From: an uncultured Saprospiraceae bacterium
GTDB lineage: Bacteria; Bacteroidota; Bacteroidia; Chitinophagales; Saprospiraceae
Length of the DNA: 41,349 bases
Assembly (NCBI GenBank): GCA_937973945.1
Contig: CALJIY010000135.1
Span: forward strand, 1-41,349
Direction of reading: 5' to 3'
In this document: piece by piece, positions 9,716 to 20,138 of the stretch
Layout of the letters: the number at the start of each line of letters is the position of its first letter
How positions within the stretch are numbered: the stretch's first letter is position 1
Program-made: the position numbers and the translations under genes
Notes under the pieces: generated by a model
The model's input: the letters and a program-made list of their open reading frames with translations, nothing else
Told to the model about the DNA's origin: nothing
Databases searched by the model: none

Positions 9716-11101
9716 TTGGTAAAACGTAATATATTTAAGAATCTCCTTGCTTCAGGCATCCGAAAGTTTCTTCTTATTGGAGAACATCTGTTTCTAGTTC
9801 CATTTTTTCTGACAGTTTGGGGTGCAGCTTATTATGGAGAATGGTTAACGCTTATTGCTTTTCCAAGTATTATTAGTTTGAGTAATGTAGGAGTGGGGAC
9901 AGCAGCGGCAAACTCATTTGTATTAAAGTACGCAAATGGAAACTATCAAGAGGCTAAGAATACTTATTATAATGGATTATATTTAGTTTCTTATGCCATT
10001 ATCGGAGGCACTCTTTTAGGTAGTATTTTAATGCTAACACTACATGCTCAAGGTTTATTTGATAATTTATTAGTTTCATCGGTTTATGCAATAAAAGTCG
10101 TTTCTATTTTAATGATAGCCAGATTAATTAACTTTTATTCGCAATTAATTGAGGCAAAATTTCTAGCGGTACGATTAGCGTCATTTTATTTAAATATTAG
10201 AAATTTTTTTATTTTATTTAAACTATTACTTTTTATAGTTTTTTTGTTTTTTGGTGCCAAAATGTTGTCCCTTGCCATAATAGATTTATTATTGACAATA
10301 GCTGGTAATCTTACAGCCTATATATATTCAAGAAATAAGTTGGACCATTTTAAGGGGATTAAAACAAAATTCATTTTTTCCGAATGTAAAGAAATAATTT
10401 CAAAGGGAATTTATTATATGTTAAACCCATTATCACGTGCAATGTTCTTTCAAGGAAGTACAATAATGGTTAGAACTTTCTTAGGACCAGAAGCTGTTGC
10501 AATTTTTAATACAGTTAGAACACTGACAAGATCTATCAACCAAGTTTTTGGTATAATCAATACTTCCATCTTTCCTGAAATACAATTTGAATATGGGAAT
10601 GGAAATTTAGAACTCGTTAGAAAAATATTTCGATTAGGTTTTTCTATAGTAACTGTATTAAGTATTATAGGTATTGTAGTTTTAGGATTTTTCGGCTTAA
10701 ATATTTATGAATATTGGACTATGGGGAAATTAAAGGTTCCGATGGACTTATGGTGTCTATTTTTATTAGGGGCATTATTCAACACCCAATGGTCGACTGT
10801 TAGTATTCTTTTTAGAGCAGCAAATCAACCAAGGGTTCTAACTCTAACAGCTATTCTTGGAGCGGGTGTAACACTCCTATTTTGCTGGATATTAATTCCA
10901 ATATTTGGACTTTTAGGAGCAGCCTTTTCACTACTTTTGATGGAGTTGATTATGTCTATTATATTATTAATAAAAGGATGTAAGATAATTAATCAACCTT
11001 TAATTTCTCTATATACAAAAGGCTTTATGGAATTTTGGGCACTTGTATATAATTATAAATCTTTGCTACAACACAAACTAAATAAAGTCCATTTGAAATA
11101 A
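9716..11101 (+). CDS. Wzx-like oligosaccharide flippase family protein
   Basis: About 12 predicted TM segments, MATE/PST-like layout, TTG start; located between Wzc-like and Wzy-like genes. Confidence 0.85.
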   Translation: MVKRNIFKNLLASGIRKFLLIGEHLFLVPFFLTVWGAAYYGEWLTLIAFPSIISLSNVGVGTAAANSFVLKYANGNYQEAKNTYYNGLYLVSYAIIGGTLLGSILMLTLHAQGLFDNLLVSSVYAIKVVSILMIARLINFYSQLIEAKFLAVRLASFYLNIRNFFILFKLLLFIVFLFFGAKMLSLAIIDLLLTIAGNLTAYIYSRNKLDHFKGIKTKFIFSECKEIISKGIYYMLNPLSRAMFFQGSTIMVRTFLGPEAVAIFNTVRTLTRSINQVFGIINTSIFPEIQFEYGNGNLELVRKIFRLGFSIVTVLSIIGIVVLGFFGLNIYEYWTMGKLKVPMDLWCLFLLGALFNTQWSTVSILFRAANQPRVLTLTAILGAGVTLLFCWILIPIFGLLGAAFSLLLMELIMSIILLIKGCKIINQPLISLYTKGFMEFWALVYNYKSLLQHKLNKVHLK

Positions 11102-11113
11102 GTATATCATGGT

Positions 11114-11908
11114 ATTTTCATTAAAAAAAAATTTATTTTTATTCGTGGCATAAAAACAGGCAGTAGCAGTATGCAACTACTGCTTAAGCCATATATTCGT
11201 AGCCTGGAACAAACAATCTTATTTAAAATAATAAGACAACAACCCTATTTAGCACAGCGTTATCCATTTTTTGATTTCTACAATCACCCCCATTTAAGTA
11301 TAGCTCAAGCAAAATCAATCTTACCCGAAACAATTTTTGATAATCAAGTAAAATTTGGTGTCGTTAGACATCCTGTTGATTGGATTATTTCGGTTTTTAA
11401 ACATTGGCAAAGAATTTATCATTTAGACCCTAACAAAACAAAGACATATCGTGCGGTAAAGACCTTAGAAGATTTCGTTTTGTTTAGATTAGATCATTAC
11501 GTACCAATACAAGCTTTGCAATTTATTGATAAGGCAGGTGTACTACAACTTGATCATGTTGGGAATTTTGCCCACTTGAACCTATTTGCTGAATCAATGA
11601 CTTCCATACTAAATATAGAAGGATCTTTGCAAAGAATAAATGTTGCTCCCTCTAAGCAAAAGTATATACCCTCCAAAAAAGATATTTCTTTGATTGAAAA
11701 AGCATGTAGATTAGATTTTGAATTGTTTGATTTTGATCAAGCACAAGGATCTGGTTTCATCAGCGTGAAAAAAAATAAAGGAATTGAAGTAGACTTAGCT
11801 ACTGAACTTGAAAAAGCAGGAGGAAATTATTTTGACCCTTGGATATTTGCACCATCTATGAGCAAAGATGGCTTCCTTGTCCCAAATGAAAGACTAAGTA
11901 AACAATAA
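11114..11908 (+). CDS. Sulfotransferase family protein with 5' end disrupted or recoded at an A9 tract
   Basis: First in-frame ATG is 11171, but the open frame upstream encodes KKKFIFIRGIKTGSSSM, matching the PAPS 5'-PSB motif; FGVVRHPVDWIISVFKHW matches the 3'-PB motif. Start shown is the first plausible upstream in-frame codon (ATT), not a proven start. Confidence 0.7.
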   Translation: MFIKKKFIFIRGIKTGSSSMQLLLKPYIRSLEQTILFKIIRQQPYLAQRYPFFDFYNHPHLSIAQAKSILPETIFDNQVKFGVVRHPVDWIISVFKHWQRIYHLDPNKTKTYRAVKTLEDFVLFRLDHYVPIQALQFIDKAGVLQLDHVGNFAHLNLFAESMTSILNIEGSLQRINVAPSKQKYIPSKKDISLIEKACRLDFELFDFDQAQGSGFISVKKNKGIEVDLATELEKAGGNYFDPWIFAPSMSKDGFLVPNERLSKQ

Positions 11909-11922
11909 AATTTCTAGAATTA

Positions 11923-13509
11923 ATGCAAAAAAAATACCAGTGGTTGCACTCATTAAAGCGAACAGCTTGGATCATGCTTACTGTGGCTGCTATTTTGCAA
12001 ATTTATATTGAAGGTAGCAGATCCAATTCGATTGGAATTTTAGTCGCTTTATTAACTTGGTTTGTAACTGATTCCTTTTTGCTAAAAGAGCACATATTAA
12101 AGAAATATACCATTTCGTTAATACCTATAATAGGTTTTATTTTAACTCAGGTTTATTTCCCCTTAATATTCATGACTTTTGAATGGAAACCGATAACCTT
12201 TAATTTAGAGATGCCCGAATGGGTATTCTTCCATAATGCAGGCTTTTCTATAATTTTTATTGGTATACATAAATTGTATCAACAAACAAAAAAAACTGGA
12301 TTTGTAAGATTGTCTTGGATTAATAAAATTTATAACAAATGTGGTATTTATCAACCAGCGGGTGTGACTTTTGTTTGGTTTTTAGGATTCGTTGGATTAT
12401 TATCTACTACCTATGTTTATTTTGTTCTGGGGGATTATAATGGAGGGGTAGATGGTGTAGGAAGGAAGCTTCTCGATGGATTGAAACCATTAATATATGC
12501 TCCTTTTTTTCTACCTATAAGTAATTTATTTTCTACTGAAAAAAAAGATAATTTATTTTTTCTATTACTCTTATATTTTATCCCCATTTTGGGTTTAGGT
12601 ATAGGTGCTAATAGTAGAGGACTAATTGTTGTTGGAGTAATGAGTTTAGTAATTGCCTACTTTATTGATTTAGCCTTAAATGGTTCCAAAAAAACCATTT
12701 TTTCAATTAAGAATTGTCTTTTAGTTTTAAGTCTCTCTTTCATAGTGTTCGGACCATTAACTGATTTGGCCTTAGCGATGGTGATTGTTAGAAATCAACG
12801 CTATAATCTATCAGCAAGCAAATTATTTAAAAAGACTTATCAAATAGCTCAGAAAAAGGAAGTTTTGCAGAAGTATTATAAAAAATCAACCTTAAAAAAA
12901 TCAAGTAAGAAATGGGATGAATCCTATTTAAATAATTTGTTTCTAGCAAGATTTTGTAATATAAAATTTACAGACTTAACTCTTAATAATGCTAAAAAAT
13001 TAACCCCAAAAGGGAGTGAAAAATTTAGGGCTATTTTATGGAAAAGATTATTGGGCGCTTTTCCATCTCCATTACTTGACTTTTTTAACATTCGTGCCGA
13101 TAAAAGTAAAATAATGTCCGCTTCGCCTGGGGATTGGCTTTATTACCTGGCTGGAGGACCTAATCATGTTATTGGAGGTTTTAGGGTTAGTCAAGCTCCA
13201 GCAAATGCAATCGCAGCATATGGGTATGAACTAGCAATTCTGCTATATATGCTAAGTTTGTTCTTACTTTTCTATATTCTTGACGCCTTTATTTACAAAG
13301 GTATTAATATCACTCAGGTTTCTTTTATCCTCCTTCTAGAATCATACAATATATTTAAATTATTAATACAAGGTAGTCCATTTGATTTAGCGGTAGTTAT
13401 GATTCGAACTATACCAGAATTAATTTTTCTTTACGTTTCACTACATTTTATCTTTCAATTTTTAAGAAAAACTATACAAAGTGTTCGCTCCGTAGTCGCT
13501 GGAGTTTAG
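11923..13509 (+). CDS. Wzy-like O-antigen/EPS polymerase (multi-spanning membrane protein)
   Basis: Many TM segments with large extracytoplasmic loops; GLGIGANSRGLIVVGVMS; position in the EPS locus. Confidence 0.65.
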   Translation: MQKKYQWLHSLKRTAWIMLTVAAILQIYIEGSRSNSIGILVALLTWFVTDSFLLKEHILKKYTISLIPIIGFILTQVYFPLIFMTFEWKPITFNLEMPEWVFFHNAGFSIIFIGIHKLYQQTKKTGFVRLSWINKIYNKCGIYQPAGVTFVWFLGFVGLLSTTYVYFVLGDYNGGVDGVGRKLLDGLKPLIYAPFFLPISNLFSTEKKDNLFFLLLLYFIPILGLGIGANSRGLIVVGVMSLVIAYFIDLALNGSKKTIFSIKNCLLVLSLSFIVFGPLTDLALAMVIVRNQRYNLSASKLFKKTYQIAQKKEVLQKYYKKSTLKKSSKKWDESYLNNLFLARFCNIKFTDLTLNNAKKLTPKGSEKFRAILWKRLLGAFPSPLLDFFNIRADKSKIMSASPGDWLYYLAGGPNHVIGGFRVSQAPANAIAAYGYELAILLYMLSLFLLFYILDAFIYKGINITQVSFILLLESYNIFKLLIQGSPFDLAVVMIRTIPELIFLYVSLHFIFQFLRKTIQSVRSVVAGV

Positions 13510-13532
13510 TCATATTTTCAAATAATTATTTG

Positions 13533-14591
13533 ATGAAAATCTTATATATAGGCAATTCAGAATTTGGTACAACTTCTTTGCATCGAGCGATCGCACTTGA
13601 GAGATTAAGTCATTCTGTTGTTCTGTTGGATCCCTATAAAGCAATGGGTTCTCGTCTTAAAGGATTCACAGGGAAAATAAATTATCATTCGGGGTATAGA
13701 TTTCTTCAAAAGATTGTACTAAAATGGCTACGTTCTTCAATAAAACATTTGGAAGATATTCAACTAATATGGATAAATAGTGGAGAACTTTTAGGGAGTC
13801 GTTCACTTAAATTTCTGAAAGAGTTAGGAATTCCGATTGTCTTATATAATAATGACGACCCAACTGGTACTCGAGACAAAAGAAGGTTTGATATGCTTTT
13901 ATCAGCTATTCCATATTATGACTTATGTGTTGTGCGGAGAGAACCTAATATTGAAGAATACAAAGCAAAAGGAGCTCAAAAAGTATTACATGTATACATG
14001 TCCTACGATGAAATAGCACATAGTCCATTAGAAGTTATCCCGATAAAATTTCATTCTGAAGTTGCTTTTATAGGTACTTGGATGAGAAACGAAAAGAGAG
14101 ATGTTTTCTTATTAAAATTAATTAATGCAGGTATTAGTGTTAGTATATGGGGAGGGCGATGGCAGAAAAGTCCGTATTTTGAATTACTTAAACCTTATTA
14201 CAAAGGCCCATTTTTAAAAGGTAAAGATTATGTAGCTGCTATGCAAGGGGCTAAAATATGCTTAGGTTTTTTATCAAAAGGCAATAGAGACTTGCATACT
14301 CGGCGATCTGTAGAAATACCATACGCCGGTGGCTTATTATGTGCAGAACGTACTTCTGAACATCAAAAAATGTTTGAAGAAGGAAAAGAAGCAATTTTCT
14401 GGTATGATGCAGATGAATGTATTGAACTATGTAAAAAGTTTCTAAAAGATGATGAAAAAAGAGAAGCCATTCGTTTAGCTGGTATGAAAAAAGTTAGAAA
14501 TCTCAAAGTAGGTAATGAAGATACATGTCAATCTATACTAAGATCTTTAGAGGAACACGTTATGAAAAATGAATTGCTAATCAGAAGGTAA
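13533..14591 (+). CDS. CgeB-like glycosyltransferase
   Basis: MKILYIGNSEFGTTSLHRAIALERLSHSV; RRSVEIPYAGGLLCAERTSEHQKMFEEGKEAIFWYDADE. ATG at 13533 preferred to TTG 13530. Confidence 0.8.
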   Translation: MKILYIGNSEFGTTSLHRAIALERLSHSVVLLDPYKAMGSRLKGFTGKINYHSGYRFLQKIVLKWLRSSIKHLEDIQLIWINSGELLGSRSLKFLKELGIPIVLYNNDDPTGTRDKRRFDMLLSAIPYYDLCVVRREPNIEEYKAKGAQKVLHVYMSYDEIAHSPLEVIPIKFHSEVAFIGTWMRNEKRDVFLLKLINAGISVSIWGGRWQKSPYFELLKPYYKGPFLKGKDYVAAMQGAKICLGFLSKGNRDLHTRRSVEIPYAGGLLCAERTSEHQKMFEEGKEAIFWYDADECIELCKKFLKDDEKREAIRLAGMKKVRNLKVGNEDTCQSILRSLEEHVMKNELLIRR

Positions 14592-14737
14592 GAGAAGATA
14601 TTTGATAGTGCTACGTCCTTAGTATTATTGAAAAAATAAATTTACTAGAAGAATTTTGAATTGGTAAATTTAATTTTTCATAGCTCCTTATATATTTTGA
14701 CTATTCATTTAACCTCTAAATTATTTATAATAACTCA

Positions 14738-15742
14738 ATGCTTAAAGTTACCTTTTTTTATAGAAAAAAATATCCAAGTGCATTTAGCATAGAACAATTA
14801 TTTAAAGGTATAGAACAACAGTTAAGTCATAATAAAAGTAATATAGAAATAGGTAATTATGAGTTGGCTTATTATAATAACAAACTTAAAAATGTCCTAA
14901 AAAATATTTTCCAAGCTAAAAATCATGAAGGAAATATTAATCATATTACAGGTGATGTTTATTCTATTATTTTTGGGTTTCGCCATCCTACAATAATTAC
15001 AATACACGATTGTAACCCATTACTTCGTTACTCGAAATGGCATCCAAGATACTGGTTTTATAGATGGATTATTTATGAGTGGCCTATACAAAAAGCTCAA
15101 GCAATAACTGTTATTTCTAATAAAACCAAGCAAGAATTATCGGATTTAGTGTCTATTGATCTGAAGAAAATACATGTAATTCCAAACTATTTGAATCCAG
15201 AATTTAAGTTTACGCCTTTTAAATTTAACCATAAAAATCCACGTATATTACAAGTTGGTGTAAAGAAGAATAAAAACATCAAACGTTTGGCGATTGCTTT
15301 AAATGGAATACAATGTCATTTAGATATAATTGGGAAGCCCGATGATTCTGACATATATGAATTAAACAAAAACAAGATATCTTTTTCCTTTGAAACTCAA
15401 TTAACTTCATTGGAGGTAATCGAAAAATATAAAAATTGTGATTTAGTAGTTTTTGCCTCAACTTATGAAGGCTTTGGATTACCCATCCTAGAAGCTCAAG
15501 CAATAGGAAGACCAGTGATTACAAGTAATATTTCACCAATGAAAGAGGTAGCTGGGAAAGGAGCTGTATTGGTGGATCCTTATAAATCTGAATCCATCCG
15601 GTTGGGCATAAAAGAAATTTGTATGAATGAGAACCTAAGGAACCAACTTATAATGGATGGTTGTGAGAATATTAAAAATTATTCCATTGTAAAGATCACT
15701 CAAAAATTCCATAATTTATATTCTTCAATTGCGACTGAATAA
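14738..15742 (+). CDS. GT4-family glycosyltransferase
   Basis: TIHDCNPL, QAITVISNKTKQEL, PRILQVGVKKNKN, DLVVFASTYEGFGLPILEAQAIGRPVITSN. Confidence 0.92.
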   Translation: MLKVTFFYRKKYPSAFSIEQLFKGIEQQLSHNKSNIEIGNYELAYYNNKLKNVLKNIFQAKNHEGNINHITGDVYSIIFGFRHPTIITIHDCNPLLRYSKWHPRYWFYRWIIYEWPIQKAQAITVISNKTKQELSDLVSIDLKKIHVIPNYLNPEFKFTPFKFNHKNPRILQVGVKKNKNIKRLAIALNGIQCHLDIIGKPDDSDIYELNKNKISFSFETQLTSLEVIEKYKNCDLVVFASTYEGFGLPILEAQAIGRPVITSNISPMKEVAGKGAVLVDPYKSESIRLGIKEICMNENLRNQLIMDGCENIKNYSIVKITQKFHNLYSSIATE

Positions 15743-15941
15743 TTAAGCCCTATCATTTCTCTGGATACCTTGGAAGGGGAAACTAGAGAAAAAATAATCT
15801 CATTTATGTCCATATACTTGCCGAACTAAAAAAAAAATAACTTCGCAAAATCCCATACCCCCATACTTTAAGTAATGACTTTCGAATTTAAACTATAACA
15901 AAAATTTGTCTGTAGGTCATTCTTGGGTAACTATAAAAAAA

Positions 15942-17072
15942 ATGAAAATACTTTTCCCCGTAGGTAGTTTTTATCCAGCTCAAACCGGAGGTCCAGATAA
16001 CACTGTTTATTGGATAACTAAAGCCTTGAAAAAACGACAGCAAGATCCAATAGTCGTATCTACTAATAAAGGGTTAAAACCTAATATTCTAACTGAAAAA
16101 TGGTTAGAGAAAGAATATGCGAAAGTAAATTACACAAAAAATAAAATTCATTACTTCCCAATTCCTCTAATTAAGATCGCTTATAATCAGCTAAAAAATG
16201 CAGACATATTACATTTGACCATGATCTTTTATCCAGCTTCTTTTATCATGGCTATTTTAAATAGGTTCTTTTATAAACGCCCTATTATTTGGTCAGTTCG
16301 TGGAGACTTAGATCCTCATATGTTAGAGCGAAGTTCATGGAAAAAAAAACCTATTCTATTTTTAATAAAGAATTTCCTAAGAAGCAATGTTACTTTTCAT
16401 ACTACTTGTAATGCAGAAACAGCGTATTTAAAAAACAAAATTGGGGAAGACATAGAGGTAATTCAATTGGCGAATTATATGGAATTGCCAGAGAAGCTAG
16501 GAATAGTTAAGCAAAAATACTTGCTATATCTTGGTAGAATTGATTCCAAAAAAGCTATCGAAAACTTAATTGAGGGAATAAATCAATCTCAAAAATTCTT
16601 AGATTCAGATTACGTCCTCAAAATTGCAGGAGATTATAAAAACCCATATGGTTTAGGATTAGTGAAATTAGTTGAACAATATAATTTAAAGCATAAGATT
16701 CAATTTCTTGGACATGTTGAAGGACTCGAAAAACAAAAAATATTGGCAGCTGCCTATTTCTTAATCATGCCCTCTCATACGGAAAATTTTGGTATTGTAG
16801 TAGCGGAGGCTTTAAGCCAAGGAACACCTGCCGTAGCTTCTACAGGTACGCCATGGCAATTATTAGTAGATTATAAGTGTGGCTTTTGGATTGACAACAC
16901 GCCAGAAAAAATTTCAACTACTGTTGATCTTATTTTGGAAATGGACACGACTCAATATCAAGAATATGCCACTAACGGAAGACGTCTGGTCGAGAATGAA
17001 TTAGATATTTACCATAATATTGAAAAATGGATTCTTACCTATAAACAGTTACTTAAATCTAGAAGTACTTAA
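15942..17072 (+). CDS. GT4-family glycosyltransferase
   Basis: MKILFPVGSFYPAQTGGPDNTVYW; YLLYLGRIDSKKAIENLI; IMPSHTENFGIVVAEALSQGTPAVAST. ATG 15942 preferred to TTG 15906. Confidence 0.92.
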   Translation: MKILFPVGSFYPAQTGGPDNTVYWITKALKKRQQDPIVVSTNKGLKPNILTEKWLEKEYAKVNYTKNKIHYFPIPLIKIAYNQLKNADILHLTMIFYPASFIMAILNRFFYKRPIIWSVRGDLDPHMLERSSWKKKPILFLIKNFLRSNVTFHTTCNAETAYLKNKIGEDIEVIQLANYMELPEKLGIVKQKYLLYLGRIDSKKAIENLIEGINQSQKFLDSDYVLKIAGDYKNPYGLGLVKLVEQYNLKHKIQFLGHVEGLEKQKILAAAYFLIMPSHTENFGIVVAEALSQGTPAVASTGTPWQLLVDYKCGFWIDNTPEKISTTVDLILEMDTTQYQEYATNGRRLVENELDIYHNIEKWILTYKQLLKSRST

Positions 17073-17193
17073 TCCAGTCATTTGTTTTACTAGACCTACT
17101 CCTAAATTCACGAACAATGATTTTCAACGCATAAAATCAAAAAAGATAAACCATTAACAAAAGTACCTTGGACACCTCCACCGAATCTAAATT

Positions 17194-18144
17194 ATGAACC
17201 TAAAGCAACACCTCACAGTTATTATTCTAACATACAACGAAGAAAATAACATTTTGGCATGTTTAGATTCCATGGATGGAATCGAAGCAAATTATTTTGT
17301 AGTTGATTCTTTTTCGACAGATAAAACTTTATCACTTCTTAAAGAAAGAGGTATCACCTACGCACAGAACAAGTTTATCAATTATTCTAACCAAAGAAAC
17401 TGGGCGCAGCGTAATAATCCTTTTCAAACAGAATGGGTTTTACAAGTAGATGCTGGAGAGCGTATTTCTTCTAATATGGTTGAATGGATTGTTAATGAAT
17501 TTAATCCAATAAACAAAAATTTTAATGGATATATGTTTGCTCGGAAAGCCATATTTATGGGTAAATGGATTCGCTATGGTGGCTATCATCCTATTTATCA
17601 TCTTAGGTTATTTCGCAAGGATAAGGGCAAATGTGAAGATAAAGTATATGACCAACATTTTGTGGTGGATGGAAATGTAAAAACTTGTAAGGACAACATT
17701 TCATTTGAGGATACAGTAGCCGATAATCTAAAAGAATTCACCATTAAGCACATAAAATGGGCAGTATTTGAAGCAACAGAAACTATTCTTAATGAACAAA
17801 ACAGAGGCGAGGTAAAAGAAAATTTGTTGGGTAATCCTATAGAAAGAAGAAGGTGGCTCAAGAATAATATTTTCCAAAAAATGCCTTTATTCATGAGGTC
17901 CTTTTTCTATTTTTTTTATAGATATTTTTTCAAATTAGGATTTTTGGATGGAGCGATTGGATTAATTTTTCATGTCTTACAAGGGTTCTGGTTTAGGTTT
18001 CTTGTTGATGCAATTATTCTAGAAATACGGACTGCTATTGAAACTAAAAGTCTGGAAGAAGTTTTAGAAGAAAATTATCAAATAAAAGCAGATTTACTTA
18101 TTCAGAATAGATCAGAAACAGGACTAGTCGTAGTTGGTAATTAG
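17194..18144 (+). CDS. GT2-family glycosyltransferase
   Basis: LTVIILTYNEENNILACLDSMDGI; VDSFSTDKT; WVLQVDAGERI; KWIRYGGYHPIYHLRLFRK. Confidence 0.92.
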   Translation: MNLKQHLTVIILTYNEENNILACLDSMDGIEANYFVVDSFSTDKTLSLLKERGITYAQNKFINYSNQRNWAQRNNPFQTEWVLQVDAGERISSNMVEWIVNEFNPINKNFNGYMFARKAIFMGKWIRYGGYHPIYHLRLFRKDKGKCEDKVYDQHFVVDGNVKTCKDNISFEDTVADNLKEFTIKHIKWAVFEATETILNEQNRGEVKENLLGNPIERRRWLKNNIFQKMPLFMRSFFYFFYRYFFKLGFLDGAIGLIFHVLQGFWFRFLVDAIILEIRTAIETKSLEEVLEENYQIKADLLIQNRSETGLVVVGN

Positions 18145-18157
18145 AATATAAATTTAG

Positions 18158-18697
18158 ATGTATCAGGATTTAAAAACCTTCCAGCTTCCCGACAACTTCC
18201 GTGGTCGCTCAGGTTGGTATACTCAACTATGGTGGATCATTCAAGGTCTATTGTTCAAAACTTCCCCTCAATTTATGTATGCTTGGCGTAGATGGCTTTT
18301 AAGGTGCTTTGGCGCAAAAATTGGAAATGGAGTCATTATTAGACCAAGCGCTCATATTCAGTTCCCTTGGAAGTTGACAATAGGAGATTATTCTTGGATA
18401 GGAGATGAAGTCGTTTTATACAGCCTAGGAGAAATAAATATCGGGAATAATGTGGTTGTCTCACAACGTTCTTACATCTGTACAGGATCACATGATTACA
18501 ATGATTCTACCTTCTCAATTTATCAAAAAACGGTCACTATTGAAGACGAATGTTGGCTTGCTACAAATGTTTATGTTGCCCCAGGTATAACAATTGGCAA
18601 AGGAACTGTAGTAGGTGCCAGATCTTCTGTTTATAAAAATTTGCCTTCCGGAAAAATATGCTTAGGAAATCCTGCCAAAGTATTTAAAGATAGATAA
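18158..18697 (+). CDS. WcaF-like left-handed beta-helix acetyltransferase
   Basis: Hexapeptide repeats; CTGSHDYNDSTFSIYQKTVTIEDECWLATNVYVAPGITIGKGTVVGARSSV. Confidence 0.9.
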   Translation: MYQDLKTFQLPDNFRGRSGWYTQLWWIIQGLLFKTSPQFMYAWRRWLLRCFGAKIGNGVIIRPSAHIQFPWKLTIGDYSWIGDEVVLYSLGEINIGNNVVVSQRSYICTGSHDYNDSTFSIYQKTVTIEDECWLATNVYVAPGITIGKGTVVGARSSVYKNLPSGKICLGNPAKVFKDR

Positions 18698-18917
18698 TTA
18701 TCTAGTGAAGTAGGAGTTGAATGTAATTTAGCGGCGCCAATTTGCAACTGCTCTAAGGAAATGAATGATCTTTTCAAGTTCTTAGCATACAAGTTTGCAA
18801 ATCCTAAATACATTCCAAATCACTTTATTATAATGTTTATTCTAAACTGTACAGTACCCAATTATTCATGTACGATGATAATAAATACATGGATTTAACC
18901 AATGACAAAATATTAAA

Positions 18918-20138
18918 ATGAAAATAATAATTTCTTCAATGACCTTCTATCCAAGCCATAGTGGAATTTCCCTTTACTCTTCTGATTTTGCTTTTTATGC
19001 AGCAGAAAAAGGACATAATGTAAAGGTTATTACTGGGTTCCCCTTTTACCCAAATTGGAAAAAAAGAGCGGAAGATAAAAGAGTATTATTTCGTAAAGAA
19101 TCCATTGAGGGAGTTGATGTCTATCGTGGTTATCTTTATGTGCCGAGCATCCCTAATACATTTAGAAGAATGATACAAGAAGTTACCTTTTTGATATCCA
19201 CTTTTATAAATTTTATCCGAGTTGGAAAACCTGATGTGATTGTTACATTTACAACACCTGTTTCATTAGGATTTATAGGTGCTCTATTTAAAATGCTTTA
19301 CGGGTGTAAGTTAGTGATTAATGTACAAGATTTTCAAATTGAAGCTGCTAGTTCATTAGAAATGACTAATGGCTTAGTATTAAATGGCATTTCAAAACTA
19401 GAAGCATTTAGTTATAAAAAAGCGGATATAGTGTCTTCTATATCACAGAGTATGAAAAATCTTTTAATTAAGAAAAAAAAAATATCGGAACGGAAAGCCT
19501 TACTATGGCCTAATTGGATAGATCTAAACGAATTTAAAGAACCAGATGGAGAAAATATATTTAGATTAAAACACGGTTTCTCAAAAGATATTACTCTAAT
19601 TGGGTATGCTGGGAACATCGGGGAAAAGCAAGGATTGAAAGTATTAATAGACCTTGCAAAACGTTTGGAACACATTTCAAACTTACATTTCTTAATAATT
19701 GGAGAGGGCAGCGATTTAGTGAATTTGAAAAATTACCATAAATCTAAATCTATAGTTAATTTATCCTTTCTTCCTTTTCTTAATCCTGAAGCATATAAAT
19801 ATTTTCTCAAGGATGTAGATGCCATATTCATTTCTCAGAAAAAAACGAAGAAAGATGTGTATTTCCCTTCTAAACTTTTGGGCATCATGGCCTTGTCTAA
19901 AATGCTGCTTATTTCAGCAGACAGCAATTCAGAACTTTATAAAACTATGAATGATAATAAATTGGCATTGGTTAGCGAGTTTGGCGATATAAGTAGTTTA
20001 GAACAACATGTAAAATACGTATGCAGTAATAGTAGAAATTCAAAGACCAAATATCAGAAAAATGCTTTCGAATTTGTACAAAAATTTGATAAAAAAAACC
20101 TTTTAGAAAACATAATAAAAAAAATTACCCGTGAATAA
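18918..20138 (+). CDS. WcaI-like GT4 glycosyltransferase
   Basis: [76 protein letters not shown]. Confidence 0.88.
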   Translation: MKIIISSMTFYPSHSGISLYSSDFAFYAAEKGHNVKVITGFPFYPNWKKRAEDKRVLFRKESIEGVDVYRGYLYVPSIPNTFRRMIQEVTFLISTFINFIRVGKPDVIVTFTTPVSLGFIGALFKMLYGCKLVINVQDFQIEAASSLEMTNGLVLNGISKLEAFSYKKADIVSSISQSMKNLLIKKKKISERKALLWPNWIDLNEFKEPDGENIFRLKHGFSKDITLIGYAGNIGEKQGLKVLIDLAKRLEHISNLHFLIIGEGSDLVNLKNYHKSKSIVNLSFLPFLNPEAYKYFLKDVDAIFISQKKTKKDVYFPSKLLGIMALSKMLLISADSNSELYKTMNDNKLALVSEFGDISSLEQHVKYVCSNSRNSKTKYQKNAFEFVQKFDKKNLLENIIKKITRE

